Below, piece by piece: positions 1-6,980 of a stretch of DNA of 64,000 nt. Position 1 is the first letter of the stretch; every line of letters starts with the position of its first letter. Where the stretch lies: contig DATAXP010000003.1 of the NCBI GenBank assembly GCA_036272935.1, positions 62,001-126,000 of the forward strand. The letters run 5' to 3'. The translations under genes were made by a program, and so were the position numbers. The notes below the pieces were generated by a model. The model was not told the DNA's origin and searched no databases. It was given only the letters and a program-made list of their open reading frames with translations. Origin of the DNA: DATAXP01 sp036272935 (GTDB lineage Bacteria; Planctomycetota; Planctomycetia; Pirellulales; PNKZ01).

Positions 1-72
1 CGACGAGCGTCGTTCGACCCGTCGCACTGTTGCTGTTTGGTACGGGCATCCTTGGTATCGGAGTAGCGCACG

Positions 73-663
73 ATGCGACGTAGCTGGACATCGCTGGCGG
101 CGGCCTTGGCCATTTCAGGATTCGCGGCTTCGCTGGCCCACGGCGAAGGCTGGTTCAAGAAGAAATGGAACGGCTTCGTCCGCGACGCCCAGCGTAACAA
201 CGCCTGGCCCGAAGCGTTCATTCCCGCCGACCGGGCCAGCGTGCGTCAGCCGTTCAACATCATGGTCGCCAACGGCTGGCGAACGCAGAACACGCTGAGC
301 AACGCCCACTTCGCGGAAGACTCGGGCGACTTGAACGAGGCCGGCCGCTTGAAAGTACAGAACATTCTCACGGTCTCGCCGCCCGAGTACCGCACGATCT
401 TCATCCTGCGCACCACCGACCAGCAAGAAACTGCCAATCGGCTCGCCTCGGTCTACCAGGCTGCCAACCTGGTCACCCCAGCCGGCGCGACGCCCAGCGT
501 GGCGTACACCGATATCAGTCCGCCCACGACGCCGTCGTACGTGGTCGACGGCGTCGATCGCAGCTTCCGTGCGTCGCAGCCGGTGCCGCGTCTCGATAGC
601 GGCGGAGGTGGCGGCGGGATGAGCGGCGGCATGAGCAGCGCGCCCACCGGCGCCGGCAGCTAG
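73..663 (+). CDS. Secreted hypothetical protein with Gly-rich tail
   Basis: This encodes a 196-residue protein of unknown function. Residues 1-24 form a typical signal peptide: positively charged start (MRRSW), an Ala/Leu core, and a cut near AHG-EG, so export is likely. The mature part is polar, with no CxxC or catalytic motif that I recognise. It ends in a Gly/Ser run (about residues 176-196). The ATG at 73 is the only start giving a complete signal peptide. A GC-rich hairpin lies 28 bases after the stop. I recall similar short secreted proteins in planctomycetes but cannot name a family. Confidence 0.75.
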   Translation: MRRSWTSLAAALAISGFAASLAHGEGWFKKKWNGFVRDAQRNNAWPEAFIPADRASVRQPFNIMVANGWRTQNTLSNAHFAEDSGDLNEAGRLKVQNILTVSPPEYRTIFILRTTDQQETANRLASVYQAANLVTPAGATPSVAYTDISPPTTPSYVVDGVDRSFRASQPVPRLDSGGGGGGMSGGMSSAPTGAGS

Positions 664-690
664 CAGCGAATGAGGCAGGTCCATTTAGCC

Positions 691-714
691 GCGGGGCTTG
701 CCCCGCGCTTTTGC
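691..714 (+). terminator. GC hairpin followed by T-run (TTAGCC-type repeat)
   Basis: A 7-bp stem (691-697 GCGGGGC with 700-706 GCCCCGC, 2-nt loop) is followed by GCTTTT. It sits just after the secreted-protein gene and fits an intrinsic terminator. It also begins with TTTAGCC, like other palindromes in this window, so it may be a dispersed repeat used as a terminator. Confidence 0.5.
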
Positions 715-884
715 AGCGACGATCGCGCTGGCACCGCGTTCAATGTTCTCGCACCCACGCACCGTGCTAGCCCCGCTCGATACAATCCGCGCCAACGGTC
801 CGGTTCGAGTGATGATGGCCCGGCGCGGCGGACGATTGGATTGAATAATATCGCGCAGTGCGTCGAATAGCCGGGGGGATCGCC

Positions 885-1937
885 GTGAGCTGGAAACATT
901 CGCTAATCGCGCTGGCCGCCTCCGCCGCGCTGGTGTCGACGGGCACCGGTTGTGCCAGCGGCTCGTGGGGCATTCCCGTGCCAAGCTTCGTCGGCTCGTG
1001 GATGGGAAAGAAGGACGACGCCACTGCGGCGAAGCCGACGAACATCGCCGCCGCAAAGGCCTCCACGAAGAACGACGAGCCGAACGCGTTCGAGAAGATG
1101 GGCCACTCGATTGCCGACTCCTCAGTGGGGCGCGGCGTGGCGAGCACTTACCACAAGACGTCGACATCGATCGCCAAGACCTTTCATCCGAAAAAGACTG
1201 AAGCGCCCGACCCGACGTCGCTGGCCAAACCTGCCAAGGCCGGCCCCGAGGTGTACGTCGCCATCGCCCGGTTGCAGGAAAAGAACGGCAACACCGCCGA
1301 GGCGATCGCCGCCTACGAGCACGCCCTCGAGCTCGACCCCAAGTTCCTGAGCGCCCAGCTCGGCCTGGCCCGGCTGTACGATCGCGACGGAAAGCTCGAG
1401 CTGGCCACGGCGAAATACCTCGAGACGATCAAGGCCCATCCGCAAGAAGCCGGGGCGATGAACGATCTCGGCTTCTGCTACGCCCGGCAGGAAAAATACG
1501 ACGAGTCGCTGGTCTATCTCCGTCGTGCCATCGACGTGGAGCCGGAGAAGCCGCTCTATCGCAACAACTTGGCGGCCGTGCTAGTCGAGGTGGGCCGGCT
1601 TGACGAAGCGATCGCGCAGCTCGAAGCGGTGCATGGCAAGGCGATCGCCCACTACAACGTCGCCGTGCTGCTGCAAGCCCGTGGCCAGCGCGACCTGGCG
1701 ATCGAGCACTTCAAGAAAGCCACCGACGCCGATCCTACCTTGCAGCCCGCCCAAGACTGGCTGGCGTCGCTCGAAGAAGCTAAAGCGAAAGGGACCGCGT
1801 CGACCCACGTTGCCGATCGGCGCGCCGCGGTGGCTCACAGCGGCCCCGACGGGAAGACCGAGCCGTCGGCCGGCGCAGCAGCATCGCCAACCGTCGTTCC
1901 AACCGCCATCAACGACGGCACCGTGCTCCGCCGCTAA
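885..1937 (+). CDS. TPR-repeat secreted protein
   Basis: A 350-residue protein. I chose the GTG at 885 because GGGGGG lies about 8 bases upstream; an in-frame GTG at 858 would add nine residues. The N-terminus (VSWKHSLIALAASAALVSTG) is a signal sequence, and Cys follows at GTGC, which is only a poor lipobox match. The central part (about residues 120-295) has at least four TPR-like 34-residue helical pairs, for example around AEAIAAYEHALELDP and YDESLVYLRRAIDVEP. TPR arrays usually bind protein partners. No enzyme domain is visible. The C-terminus is Ala/Pro-rich and disordered. Confidence 0.8.
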   Translation: MSWKHSLIALAASAALVSTGTGCASGSWGIPVPSFVGSWMGKKDDATAAKPTNIAAAKASTKNDEPNAFEKMGHSIADSSVGRGVASTYHKTSTSIAKTFHPKKTEAPDPTSLAKPAKAGPEVYVAIARLQEKNGNTAEAIAAYEHALELDPKFLSAQLGLARLYDRDGKLELATAKYLETIKAHPQEAGAMNDLGFCYARQEKYDESLVYLRRAIDVEPEKPLYRNNLAAVLVEVGRLDEAIAQLEAVHGKAIAHYNVAVLLQARGQRDLAIEHFKKATDADPTLQPAQDWLASLEEAKAKGTASTHVADRRAAVAHSGPDGKTEPSAGAAASPTVVPTAINDGTVLRR

Positions 1938-1961
1938 CGGGCAAGCGCGTTCGGCACGGGG

Positions 1962-2000
1962 TCTCCGCCGCGCGCTCGGCGCGGGTCTCCCGACCCCGCC
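1962..2000. repeat. Dispersed GGTCGGGAGACC-type repeat
   Basis: This stretch after the TPR gene contains GCGCGGGTCTCCCGACCCCG. The same word or its complement recurs near 12484-12535 (inside a gene) and around 62411-62586. It looks like a copy of a short dispersed intergenic repeat rather than coding DNA. Confidence 0.5.
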
Positions 2001-2025
2001 AAAACGATCCTGACGGCCGCGGAGC

Positions 2026-2169
2026 TTATTGCCAGCAGGCAACGACCGACATCACCAGCGTGATCAACAGGCCGACGAAGAAGGGGGCAAACATGATCGC
2101 GAGTGTCCATGCGCCGCTCGGCGGCGCGGACAAAAGGCCGCCCCGAGTCCTGGTCCGCTTGTCGTCCAT
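2026..2169 (-). CDS. Very small single-pass membrane protein
   Basis: An ATG-started frame of 47 codons, too short for usual gene calling. The first 20 residues are charged and polar (MDDKRTRTRGGLL), and residues 21-45 form one hydrophobic helix rich in F, L, V, I and M, ending at CWQ. A basic N-terminus with one transmembrane helix fits a small inner-membrane peptide. There is no family match. It lies outside the integrated element, about 85 bases from its left end. The coding case rests on composition only. Confidence 0.45.
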   Translation of the reverse strand: MDDKRTRTRGGLLSAPPSGAWTLAIMFAPFFVGLLITLVMSVVACWQ

Positions 2170-2247
2170 GCCGGCATTGTAGCGGGTGTCCGCCCGACCC
2201 GCTCGCCAGAGCCAAGAGCGTTTGAGATCGCCTGAGGAATTCGCCTG

Positions 2248-2270
2248 AAGCTCCGACTAGGACTCGAACG
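2248..2270. other. attL: displaced tRNA-Asn 3' end
   Basis: AAGCTCC-GACTAGGACTCGAAC here matches AAGCTCCCCGACTAGGACTCGAAC at the tRNA-Asn gene except for two missing C residues. It is the outer copy of the attachment repeat. The missing bases fall in the acceptor stem, as expected of a copy no longer under selection as a tRNA. Confidence 0.8.
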
Positions 2271-2466
2271 CCCCAACGATTTCACGCGAAAACCGCAGGC
2301 CGGTCGGCAGGCGCGCACACTTTCGCGCGCGCTGCCCGCGCCGGTCGCCTCGATCAATCCCGATCTCGCCACCATCAATGCCGCTTGGCACGCGTTGCCC
2401 GCTGTGATCAGGGCAGGCATCCTCGCGATGGTGAAGGCCGCGCAAAGCCAGGCCGCGCAAGCGTGA
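2254..2466 (+). pseudogene. Detached C-terminal coding segment of the element integrase
   Basis: Reading from the att core (CGA CTA GGA CTC GAA, RLGLE) the frame stays open for 70 codons to TGA at 2464. It gives RLGLERPNDF, a polar linker, then PDLATINAAWHALPAVIRAG and ILAMVKAAQ. There is no start codon close to the segment. The RLGLE codons are in the same frame as RLGLE at the end of the integrase at 9587-10864. Joining the element ends through the core would give a 487-residue integrase. I recall tails of this style (DLA..AAWP.LP..IRAGI) on planctomycete integrases, which supports this reading. It is silent while integrated unless expressed from an upstream start. Confidence 0.7.
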
Positions 2467-2629
2467 CGACGCCCCCCACCTGAAATTCTGGCAAGGCACC
2501 AGTCCGGCAGCCGGCCACGAACCCTCGGGTATTTTGCCGCGAAATTCCCGGGGCCCCCCTCGGCCCCTCCGGCGAAAGCCATCTGGCTACATTCGCGAAC
2601 CGGGCCGCAGGTGCCCTAGCGTGGACAGG

Positions 2630-3034
2630 ATGAGCCACAAGGCACCCCGCATCGAGCAGCTTGCACGCCTGGTCGAAAAACTCGTCGCCGCGGCGACGAA
2701 CCTATCGGATGAAGAAGTCGACGGCTTGGCCGCACTTGCCGACGAGCCAGCGATCCGCGGCCCGTCGCCTGACATCAGCGCCTGGTTCAAGGCCATCTGC
2801 GCAAGCGAACAGAAGCGACGCCCCGGCCAGAACGTGCTCTTTCCACCGCCGCCCGACTGGGGCCGCTGGAGCGACGCCGACGCGGCCGGTGCGCTCGAAG
2901 CCATGATCCATCTCACCAACAGCGCAGCCGTGGCCAGCGACCTCGTGCGCGACCTGACCGACGTGGCGCTGACGCTCGTGGCCGGCGTCGCCATGAACCG
3001 CCTGCGCTTGCGCGCGATCGCGTCGAGCAACTGA
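2630..3034 (+). CDS. Hypothetical protein of the element
   Basis: A 134-residue protein starting at the ATG at 2630, with a weak purine stretch (GGACAGG) before it; the frame is open upstream to 2534 but without a better start. The sequence is mixed alpha-helical, with acidic N-terminal helices (LVEKLVAAATNLSDEEVDGL) and a PPPPDWGRW segment. It has no family match. It is the first gene after the left end and lies 11 bases before the HTH gene, so it is likely co-transcribed with the HTH and capsid genes. A role in the capsid module is only a guess. Confidence 0.65.
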   Translation: MSHKAPRIEQLARLVEKLVAAATNLSDEEVDGLAALADEPAIRGPSPDISAWFKAICASEQKRRPGQNVLFPPPPDWGRWSDADAAGALEAMIHLTNSAAVASDLVRDLTDVALTLVAGVAMNRLRLRAIASSN

Positions 3035-3045
3035 GGGATTCCACC

Positions 3046-3258
3046 ATGCACGAACCGCAACAAGTTTTCCTGGCCATTGAAGCCACCGCACTGCGCTACG
3101 GCGTAAGCAAGCGCACGATTAGGCGTTGGTGGCAGGCCGGCGCGATGCCCGCGCCGGTGCGCTTCGCCGGCCGGCTGATGCGCTGGAACCTGGCCGAGCT
3201 CCTGGCGTGGGAAGCCACCTTGCACGACCAACCGGCTGCCACCGAATCGCCCGCCTGA
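3046..3258 (+). CDS. Small HTH DNA-binding protein (AlpA/excisionase-like)
   Basis: A 70-residue protein with one winged-helix/MerR-type HTH: LAIEATALRYGVSKRTIRRW is the helix-turn-helix, and APVRFAGRLMRWNLAELLAW is the typical wing and following helix of the HTH_17/AlpA family. Such proteins act as excisionases or phage regulators. It sits 11 bases after the 134-residue gene and 7 bases before the capsid gene. It may regulate element genes or assist excision; which of the two cannot be told from sequence. Confidence 0.8.
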   Translation: MHEPQQVFLAIEATALRYGVSKRTIRRWWQAGAMPAPVRFAGRLMRWNLAELLAWEATLHDQPAATESPA

Positions 3259-3265
3259 AGCACCA

Positions 3266-4591
3266 ATGATCCGCAGCGACCTGCAATCTCAGCGACGCGA
3301 GCTGGCGAACCAGATTCGCGCGCTTGCCGCAGAGCAACCCGCCTGGACCCCAGCGCATCGCCGCGAGTGGGACCGGCTCAATTCGGAGTACGATCGCGTG
3401 AAACAGCAGCTCGACCCCGCCAACGCTGCTCCAGCCGGAAACGACCGTCGGCGCCTCGGCCGCGATGGCGGCACCCTGGACGATGGCCCGACGAACCGTG
3501 AATTCTTTGCCACGGGCGGCGAGCGGCCGACGACACCGGCCAATAGCACGCTCGATTGCGCACTGCGCGGCTGGGCCCGCAACGCCCTCGGGCTGCGCGT
3601 CACACCGTCCGACGCCGACGCCTGCGATCGGTACGGCATCGCCCTGAACGCCGCCGCCTTTCATGCACGCCTGCCGATCCACGGTCCGCAAAACGGCTTC
3701 AGCCGGCTGCGAGCGCTCAACGACCTGAGCACCGGCATCGGCTCCGCCGGCGGCTTCACCACTCCCGAAGGTTTTGTGCCGCGGCTCGAACGCGCGCTGC
3801 TCAGCTTCTCGGGCGTCATGCAAGCTGCCGAGATTATGACCACCGACAGCGGCAACCCGTTGCCCTGGCCGACGGCCGACGACACCGGCAACATCGGTTC
3901 GCGCATCGGCGAAAACACCGATGCCAGCGCGACCGGCAACGATCCCAAGTTCGGCGCCGTCGTGTTCCAAGCGCCGGTCTACACCTCGAACATGGTGCGC
4001 GTCAGCAACGCGCTGCTGGAAGACACTGGCGTCGACCTGGCCGGCGCGTTGGGTGCGATGCTTGGCGAGCGCATCGGGCGGAAGGTGAACCTCGACCTGA
4101 CCACCTGCCCCGGCGGCAACGGCCCGCTTGGGATCGTGAACGCGGCGACGCTCGGCCCCACGGCCGCCAGCTCCACGGAGATCGAAGCCGACGACCTGGT
4201 TGCGCTGCTGCACGCAATCGATCCCGCGTACCTGGGCGAAGGCTGCGGCTGGATGATGCACAACTCCATCGTCCATGCCATCCGGCTGCTGAAGGACGGC
4301 CAGGGCCGCTACATGTGGAGCGACGGCCTGCAAATGGGGCAGCCGCCGATGTTGCTCGGCTTCCCGGTGTTCCTGAACCAGGCGATGGACTCGACGATCG
4401 CCAGCGGCAACAAAACCGTGCTCTTCGGCGCGCTGAACAAGTATAAGGTGCGGCGCGTCCGCGACGTGCGGCTGATGAAACTGGTCGAACGCTACGCCGA
4501 ATTCGACGAAAGCGGTTTCATCGCCTACCTGCGCTGCGACGGCGCGCTGCTCGACGCCGGCACGCATCCCGTCCAGTACCTCCAGCACTAG
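3266..4591 (+). CDS. HK97-fold phage major capsid protein
   Basis: A 441-residue protein with the layout of HK97-family capsid precursors. The N-terminal ~60 residues are a charged helical (delta-like) segment with QRRELANQIRAL; a linker follows. From about residue 155 the mature fold begins with STGIGSAGGFTTPEGFVPRL. Further typical parts are PVYTSNMVRVSNALLEDTGV (spine helix), GGNGPLGIVN, the GLQMGQPPMLLGFPVFLNQ strand, and a C-terminal R-rich segment with DESGFIAYLRCDG. It should build an icosahedral shell. No protease, portal or terminase lies nearby, so packaging would need a helper or lost genes. GC content matches the surroundings. Confidence 0.93.
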   Translation: MIRSDLQSQRRELANQIRALAAEQPAWTPAHRREWDRLNSEYDRVKQQLDPANAAPAGNDRRRLGRDGGTLDDGPTNREFFATGGERPTTPANSTLDCALRGWARNALGLRVTPSDADACDRYGIALNAAAFHARLPIHGPQNGFSRLRALNDLSTGIGSAGGFTTPEGFVPRLERALLSFSGVMQAAEIMTTDSGNPLPWPTADDTGNIGSRIGENTDASATGNDPKFGAVVFQAPVYTSNMVRVSNALLEDTGVDLAGALGAMLGERIGRKVNLDLTTCPGGNGPLGIVNAATLGPTAASSTEIEADDLVALLHAIDPAYLGEGCGWMMHNSIVHAIRLLKDGQGRYMWSDGLQMGQPPMLLGFPVFLNQAMDSTIASGNKTVLFGALNKYKVRRVRDVRLMKLVERYAEFDESGFIAYLRCDGALLDAGTHPVQYLQH

Positions 4592-4613
4592 CTCCCGCTG
4601 GCCGCGATATAGC

Positions 4614-4868
4614 TCAAGAAATGTCGGCGGTGCCGGCCACCAAACCGGGCCGGTCGAGCGACGCCTGCCAGGCCAGCAGCGCTCGCAATAGCCTCTGCGG
4701 CAGCAGGTCGAAGTGCTCCCGCAGCGCCGCGATCAGCGGCTCGGGATCTCCGCGCTGCTGGCATGCCCCGCAGGTCCGCGTGGCCAGGCTGTAACCCGTG
4801 AACGGCCGCCGCTTCCCGCACACCCGGCAATGCACCCGCGGGCTCCGACGTGGCCGCTTCGGAAGCAT
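4614..4868 (-). CDS. Small zinc-ribbon-like hypothetical protein
   Basis: An 84-residue reverse-strand protein. Two CxxC pairs (CRVCGK near residue 14 and CGACQQ near residue 33) are spaced as in a zinc ribbon or zinc finger, after a basic N-terminus (MLPKRPRRSPRV). The rest is a Leu-rich helix (LREHFDLLPQRLLRALLAW). It probably binds zinc and perhaps nucleic acid. It is convergent with the capsid gene and divergent from the toxin-antitoxin pair. No family is recognised. Confidence 0.6.
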   Translation of the reverse strand: MLPKRPRRSPRVHCRVCGKRRPFTGYSLATRTCGACQQRGDPEPLIAALREHFDLLPQRLLRALLAWQASLDRPGLVAGTADIS

Positions 4869-4901
4869 GGCCCATGATACCGCGGCCGCGCCACGGACGC
4901 A

Positions 4902-4929
4902 TGGACGCCCACGGACTTTGTTCTATAAT
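4902..4929 (+). promoter_or_regulatory. Likely promoter of the toxin-antitoxin pair
   Basis: A perfect TATAAT (4924-4929) is preceded by TGGACG (4902-4907) with a 16-bp spacer. Transcription would start only a few bases before the ATG at 4940, so the toxin mRNA would be almost leaderless. The -35 match is weak. Confidence 0.5.
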
Positions 4930-4939
4930 TAAGTCGGTC

Positions 4940-5209
4940 ATGCCAAACTTCCGATGGAATCGATGGAACGAAGAGCACATCGCCGCACACAGTGTCTCCA
5001 TCGAAGAGGCGGAAGCCGTGGTTCGTGGGGTACGACGGCCGTTTCCACGCGCCATCGACGATAACAAATTCCTGGTGTGCGGCCGCGGCAGTGGCGGCCG
5101 GCTCCTCCAGGTCGTGTTCGTTCTCGATGACGACGGCACGGTGTTCGTGATTCATGCCCGATCGTTGACTGACAAGGAGAAGCGCCGCATGCGGCGCCGC
5201 CGGCGATGA
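4940..5209 (+). CDS. BrnT-like ribonuclease toxin
   Basis: An 89-residue protein. FRWNRWNEEHIAAHSVSIEE is a variant of the BrnT signature (F.WD..K...N..KHGVSFEEA), and the C-terminal GRLLQVVFVLDDDGTVFVIH-ARSLTDKEKRRM matches the BrnT strand and helix (..VV...RISARKATKRER). BrnT toxins are RelE-fold RNases blocked by BrnA. Here the usual KHG is changed to AHS and N is absent, so activity is uncertain. The ATG at 4940 follows a TATAAT box; upstream in-frame codons are ignored. The stop overlaps the antitoxin start by 4 bases (ATGA), indicating translational coupling. Confidence 0.8.
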   Translation: MPNFRWNRWNEEHIAAHSVSIEEAEAVVRGVRRPFPRAIDDNKFLVCGRGSGGRLLQVVFVLDDDGTVFVIHARSLTDKEKRRMRRRRR

Positions 5210-5502
5210 AAAAGAAATACACCAAGATGATCACGCGCGAGCTGGCGGCCGCGACGCGCCAGTTCGACGAAGAAAACATCGTCGACAAGTCTCGCCCGTT
5301 GAACGAAGCGGAACGCGCGCAGTGGCGCAAGGCAAAGGCCAAGATCGGCCGGCCCAAGATCGGCAAGGGCGTGCAGGTCGTTTCGCTCAGCCTCGAAAAG
5401 GGGCTGCTCGAGCGCGCCGACAAGGCGGCCCGCAAGCTGCGCATCAGCCGCGCGAAACTCGTGAGCCGCGGCCTCGAAAGCGTACTGGCCGAGTTGCAAT
5501 AA
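5206..5502 (+). CDS. BrnA-like antitoxin (ribbon-helix-helix)
   Basis: A 98-residue partner of the BrnT-like toxin. The middle has SRPLNEAERAQW and AKIGRPKIGKG, typical of BrnA-family linkers. The C-terminus has VQVVSLSLEKGLLERADKAA plus a second helix (ISRAKLVSRGLESVL), a ribbon-helix-helix domain that dimerises and would bind the operon promoter while the linker neutralises the toxin. The 4-base overlap with the toxin supports a two-gene operon. It probably autoregulates through the TATAAT region at 4924. Such pairs stabilise mobile elements. Confidence 0.82.
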   Translation: MKKKYTKMITRELAAATRQFDEENIVDKSRPLNEAERAQWRKAKAKIGRPKIGKGVQVVSLSLEKGLLERADKAARKLRISRAKLVSRGLESVLAELQ

Positions 5503-5765
5503 GCGCTTGGCGCAACCGCCGCGCGACTCCAATGCAAGTCGTCGAGCCACAACTGGCACCACCCGGCCCGATCCGCAAGCGGCCGATAGACCTGCGCCCG
5601 ACATTCCGGCAAGAAAAACCTTGAACGGCAACGGCTGCGCGTTAGCTTGACGCGCGCGCCGGTTGGAGCGGCGCCTTCTAGGGATCATCAGCAACGGCGC
5701 GAGCGCGCCACAACGGACTGGCACAGGAGGCGGTGCGCTTGCGCGCAGCTCGAAAGGCCTGCGCC

Positions 5766-6824
5766 GTGTCCACCGTTCCACCGTGCCCGCCGGAAACCTG
5801 GGTCAAACCGTTCGACGCCGAAACGACGTTAGACCAAGCTGCCCCCCGCTCACGACGGCTTTCGCCCCGCATGTCGCTGAGCGACTTCTACTTCGCGTTC
5901 TTCAAAGTCATTCTGCTACCGTCGCGCAACGACGCGCCATCGACCGAAAAGCAATACCGCACCAGCGTGCACTACTGGACCGCCTTCACCGCCGACCCGC
6001 CCCTGGCCCTGATCGACGAATACACCTGCGCAGCGTTCCTCGAGCGCATCTATGAGTTGCCCGGACACAAAGGCAAGGCGTCGCGGTTCACGATCCATCG
6101 GCACATCAGCAACATTCGCGCAATTCTCCGCCAGGCCGGTCCGCGCTCCGAGCAATGCCCGAACGCCCAGCGCTTGATTCCCGAGGTGCCATTCCTCGAG
6201 CGCCCAAAGCTCGATCACTCGCCGGTTCACAACAACGTCACCCTCGACGAGCTGGCCAGAATTTTAGAGGCCTGTCGAATTGCGAAGGCTCCGCGGATTC
6301 CGCACGTCGCCTCGTCGCAATGGTGGCGATCCCTGATCGTCGTGGCCTACAACACCGGCGAGCGACGTGGCGCGCTGCTCGAGGCGGAATTCGACAAGAT
6401 CATCGACCGGGCGATCGAATTCCCCGCGATCACCCGCAAGGGTCGGACCAAAACGCATACTGTGCCGCTCAACGCCGCCGCGCTGGAAGCCATCGAGCAA
6501 GTTCGCGGCTGGTTCCGCCGCCGGCGCATTTTTCCCTGGACCTATCACATCCGGCACTTCGACCATCTCTACAAAAACATCACCGAAGCTGCCGGCGTCA
6601 ACAAGACGTTTCACGGTCTGCGAAAGGCGGCGGCAACGGAGATGGCCCGAGCCACCGCCGACCGCCGCCTGGCAACGCTGCTGCTGGGGCACGGACGGCA
6701 TTCGACGACGAACGATTTTTACATCGCCGATTCGCTCAAGCAGGACGAGCTGCGTCGCGCCGTCGAGGCGATCCCGCAGCCGCGGCCGTCCGTCGCGACC
6801 GATCGGCAGCTCACCCTGTTCTGA
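5766..6824 (+). CDS. Tyrosine recombinase (second integrase of the element)
   Basis: A phage-integrase-family protein of about 352 residues. Catalytic residues are visible: Arg in NTGERRGALL (about 200), Lys in TRKGRTKT, HGLRKAAATE (His and second Arg, about 283), LLGHGRHSTT (third His), and nucleophile Tyr in NDFYIADS (about 319). The N-terminal SAM-like core-binding domain spans roughly residues 40-130. The GTG at 5766 has AAAGG about 9 bases upstream; GTG 5733 and ATG 5871 (just before SLSDFYFAF) are alternatives. It lies mid-element without its own att site, so its target is unclear. It could act as a resolvase or be a relic of an earlier insertion. Confidence 0.88.
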   Translation: MSTVPPCPPETWVKPFDAETTLDQAAPRSRRLSPRMSLSDFYFAFFKVILLPSRNDAPSTEKQYRTSVHYWTAFTADPPLALIDEYTCAAFLERIYELPGHKGKASRFTIHRHISNIRAILRQAGPRSEQCPNAQRLIPEVPFLERPKLDHSPVHNNVTLDELARILEACRIAKAPRIPHVASSQWWRSLIVVAYNTGERRGALLEAEFDKIIDRAIEFPAITRKGRTKTHTVPLNAAALEAIEQVRGWFRRRRIFPWTYHIRHFDHLYKNITEAAGVNKTFHGLRKAAATEMARATADRRLATLLLGHGRHSTTNDFYIADSLKQDELRRAVEAIPQPRPSVATDRQLTLF

Positions 6825-6980
6825 TCGGCACCCTGGCGCCTTGCCATGACCGCGATACAATGAGCGGCGTTCACTCGCCGTCGGCCTGAACACCCGTCGG
6901 CGAGCCCTGCGGCCCGGACGCCGGCGGCTTTCTCCAACGTGCCCCCGGCCCGGGCCGCGTCAAACATTGGAGATTCACGG

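Noticed and set aside
5532..5624. 30-codon frame after the antitoxin gene
   Set aside because: It is short and Pro-rich, with no ribosome site or recognisable feature; coding cannot be supported.
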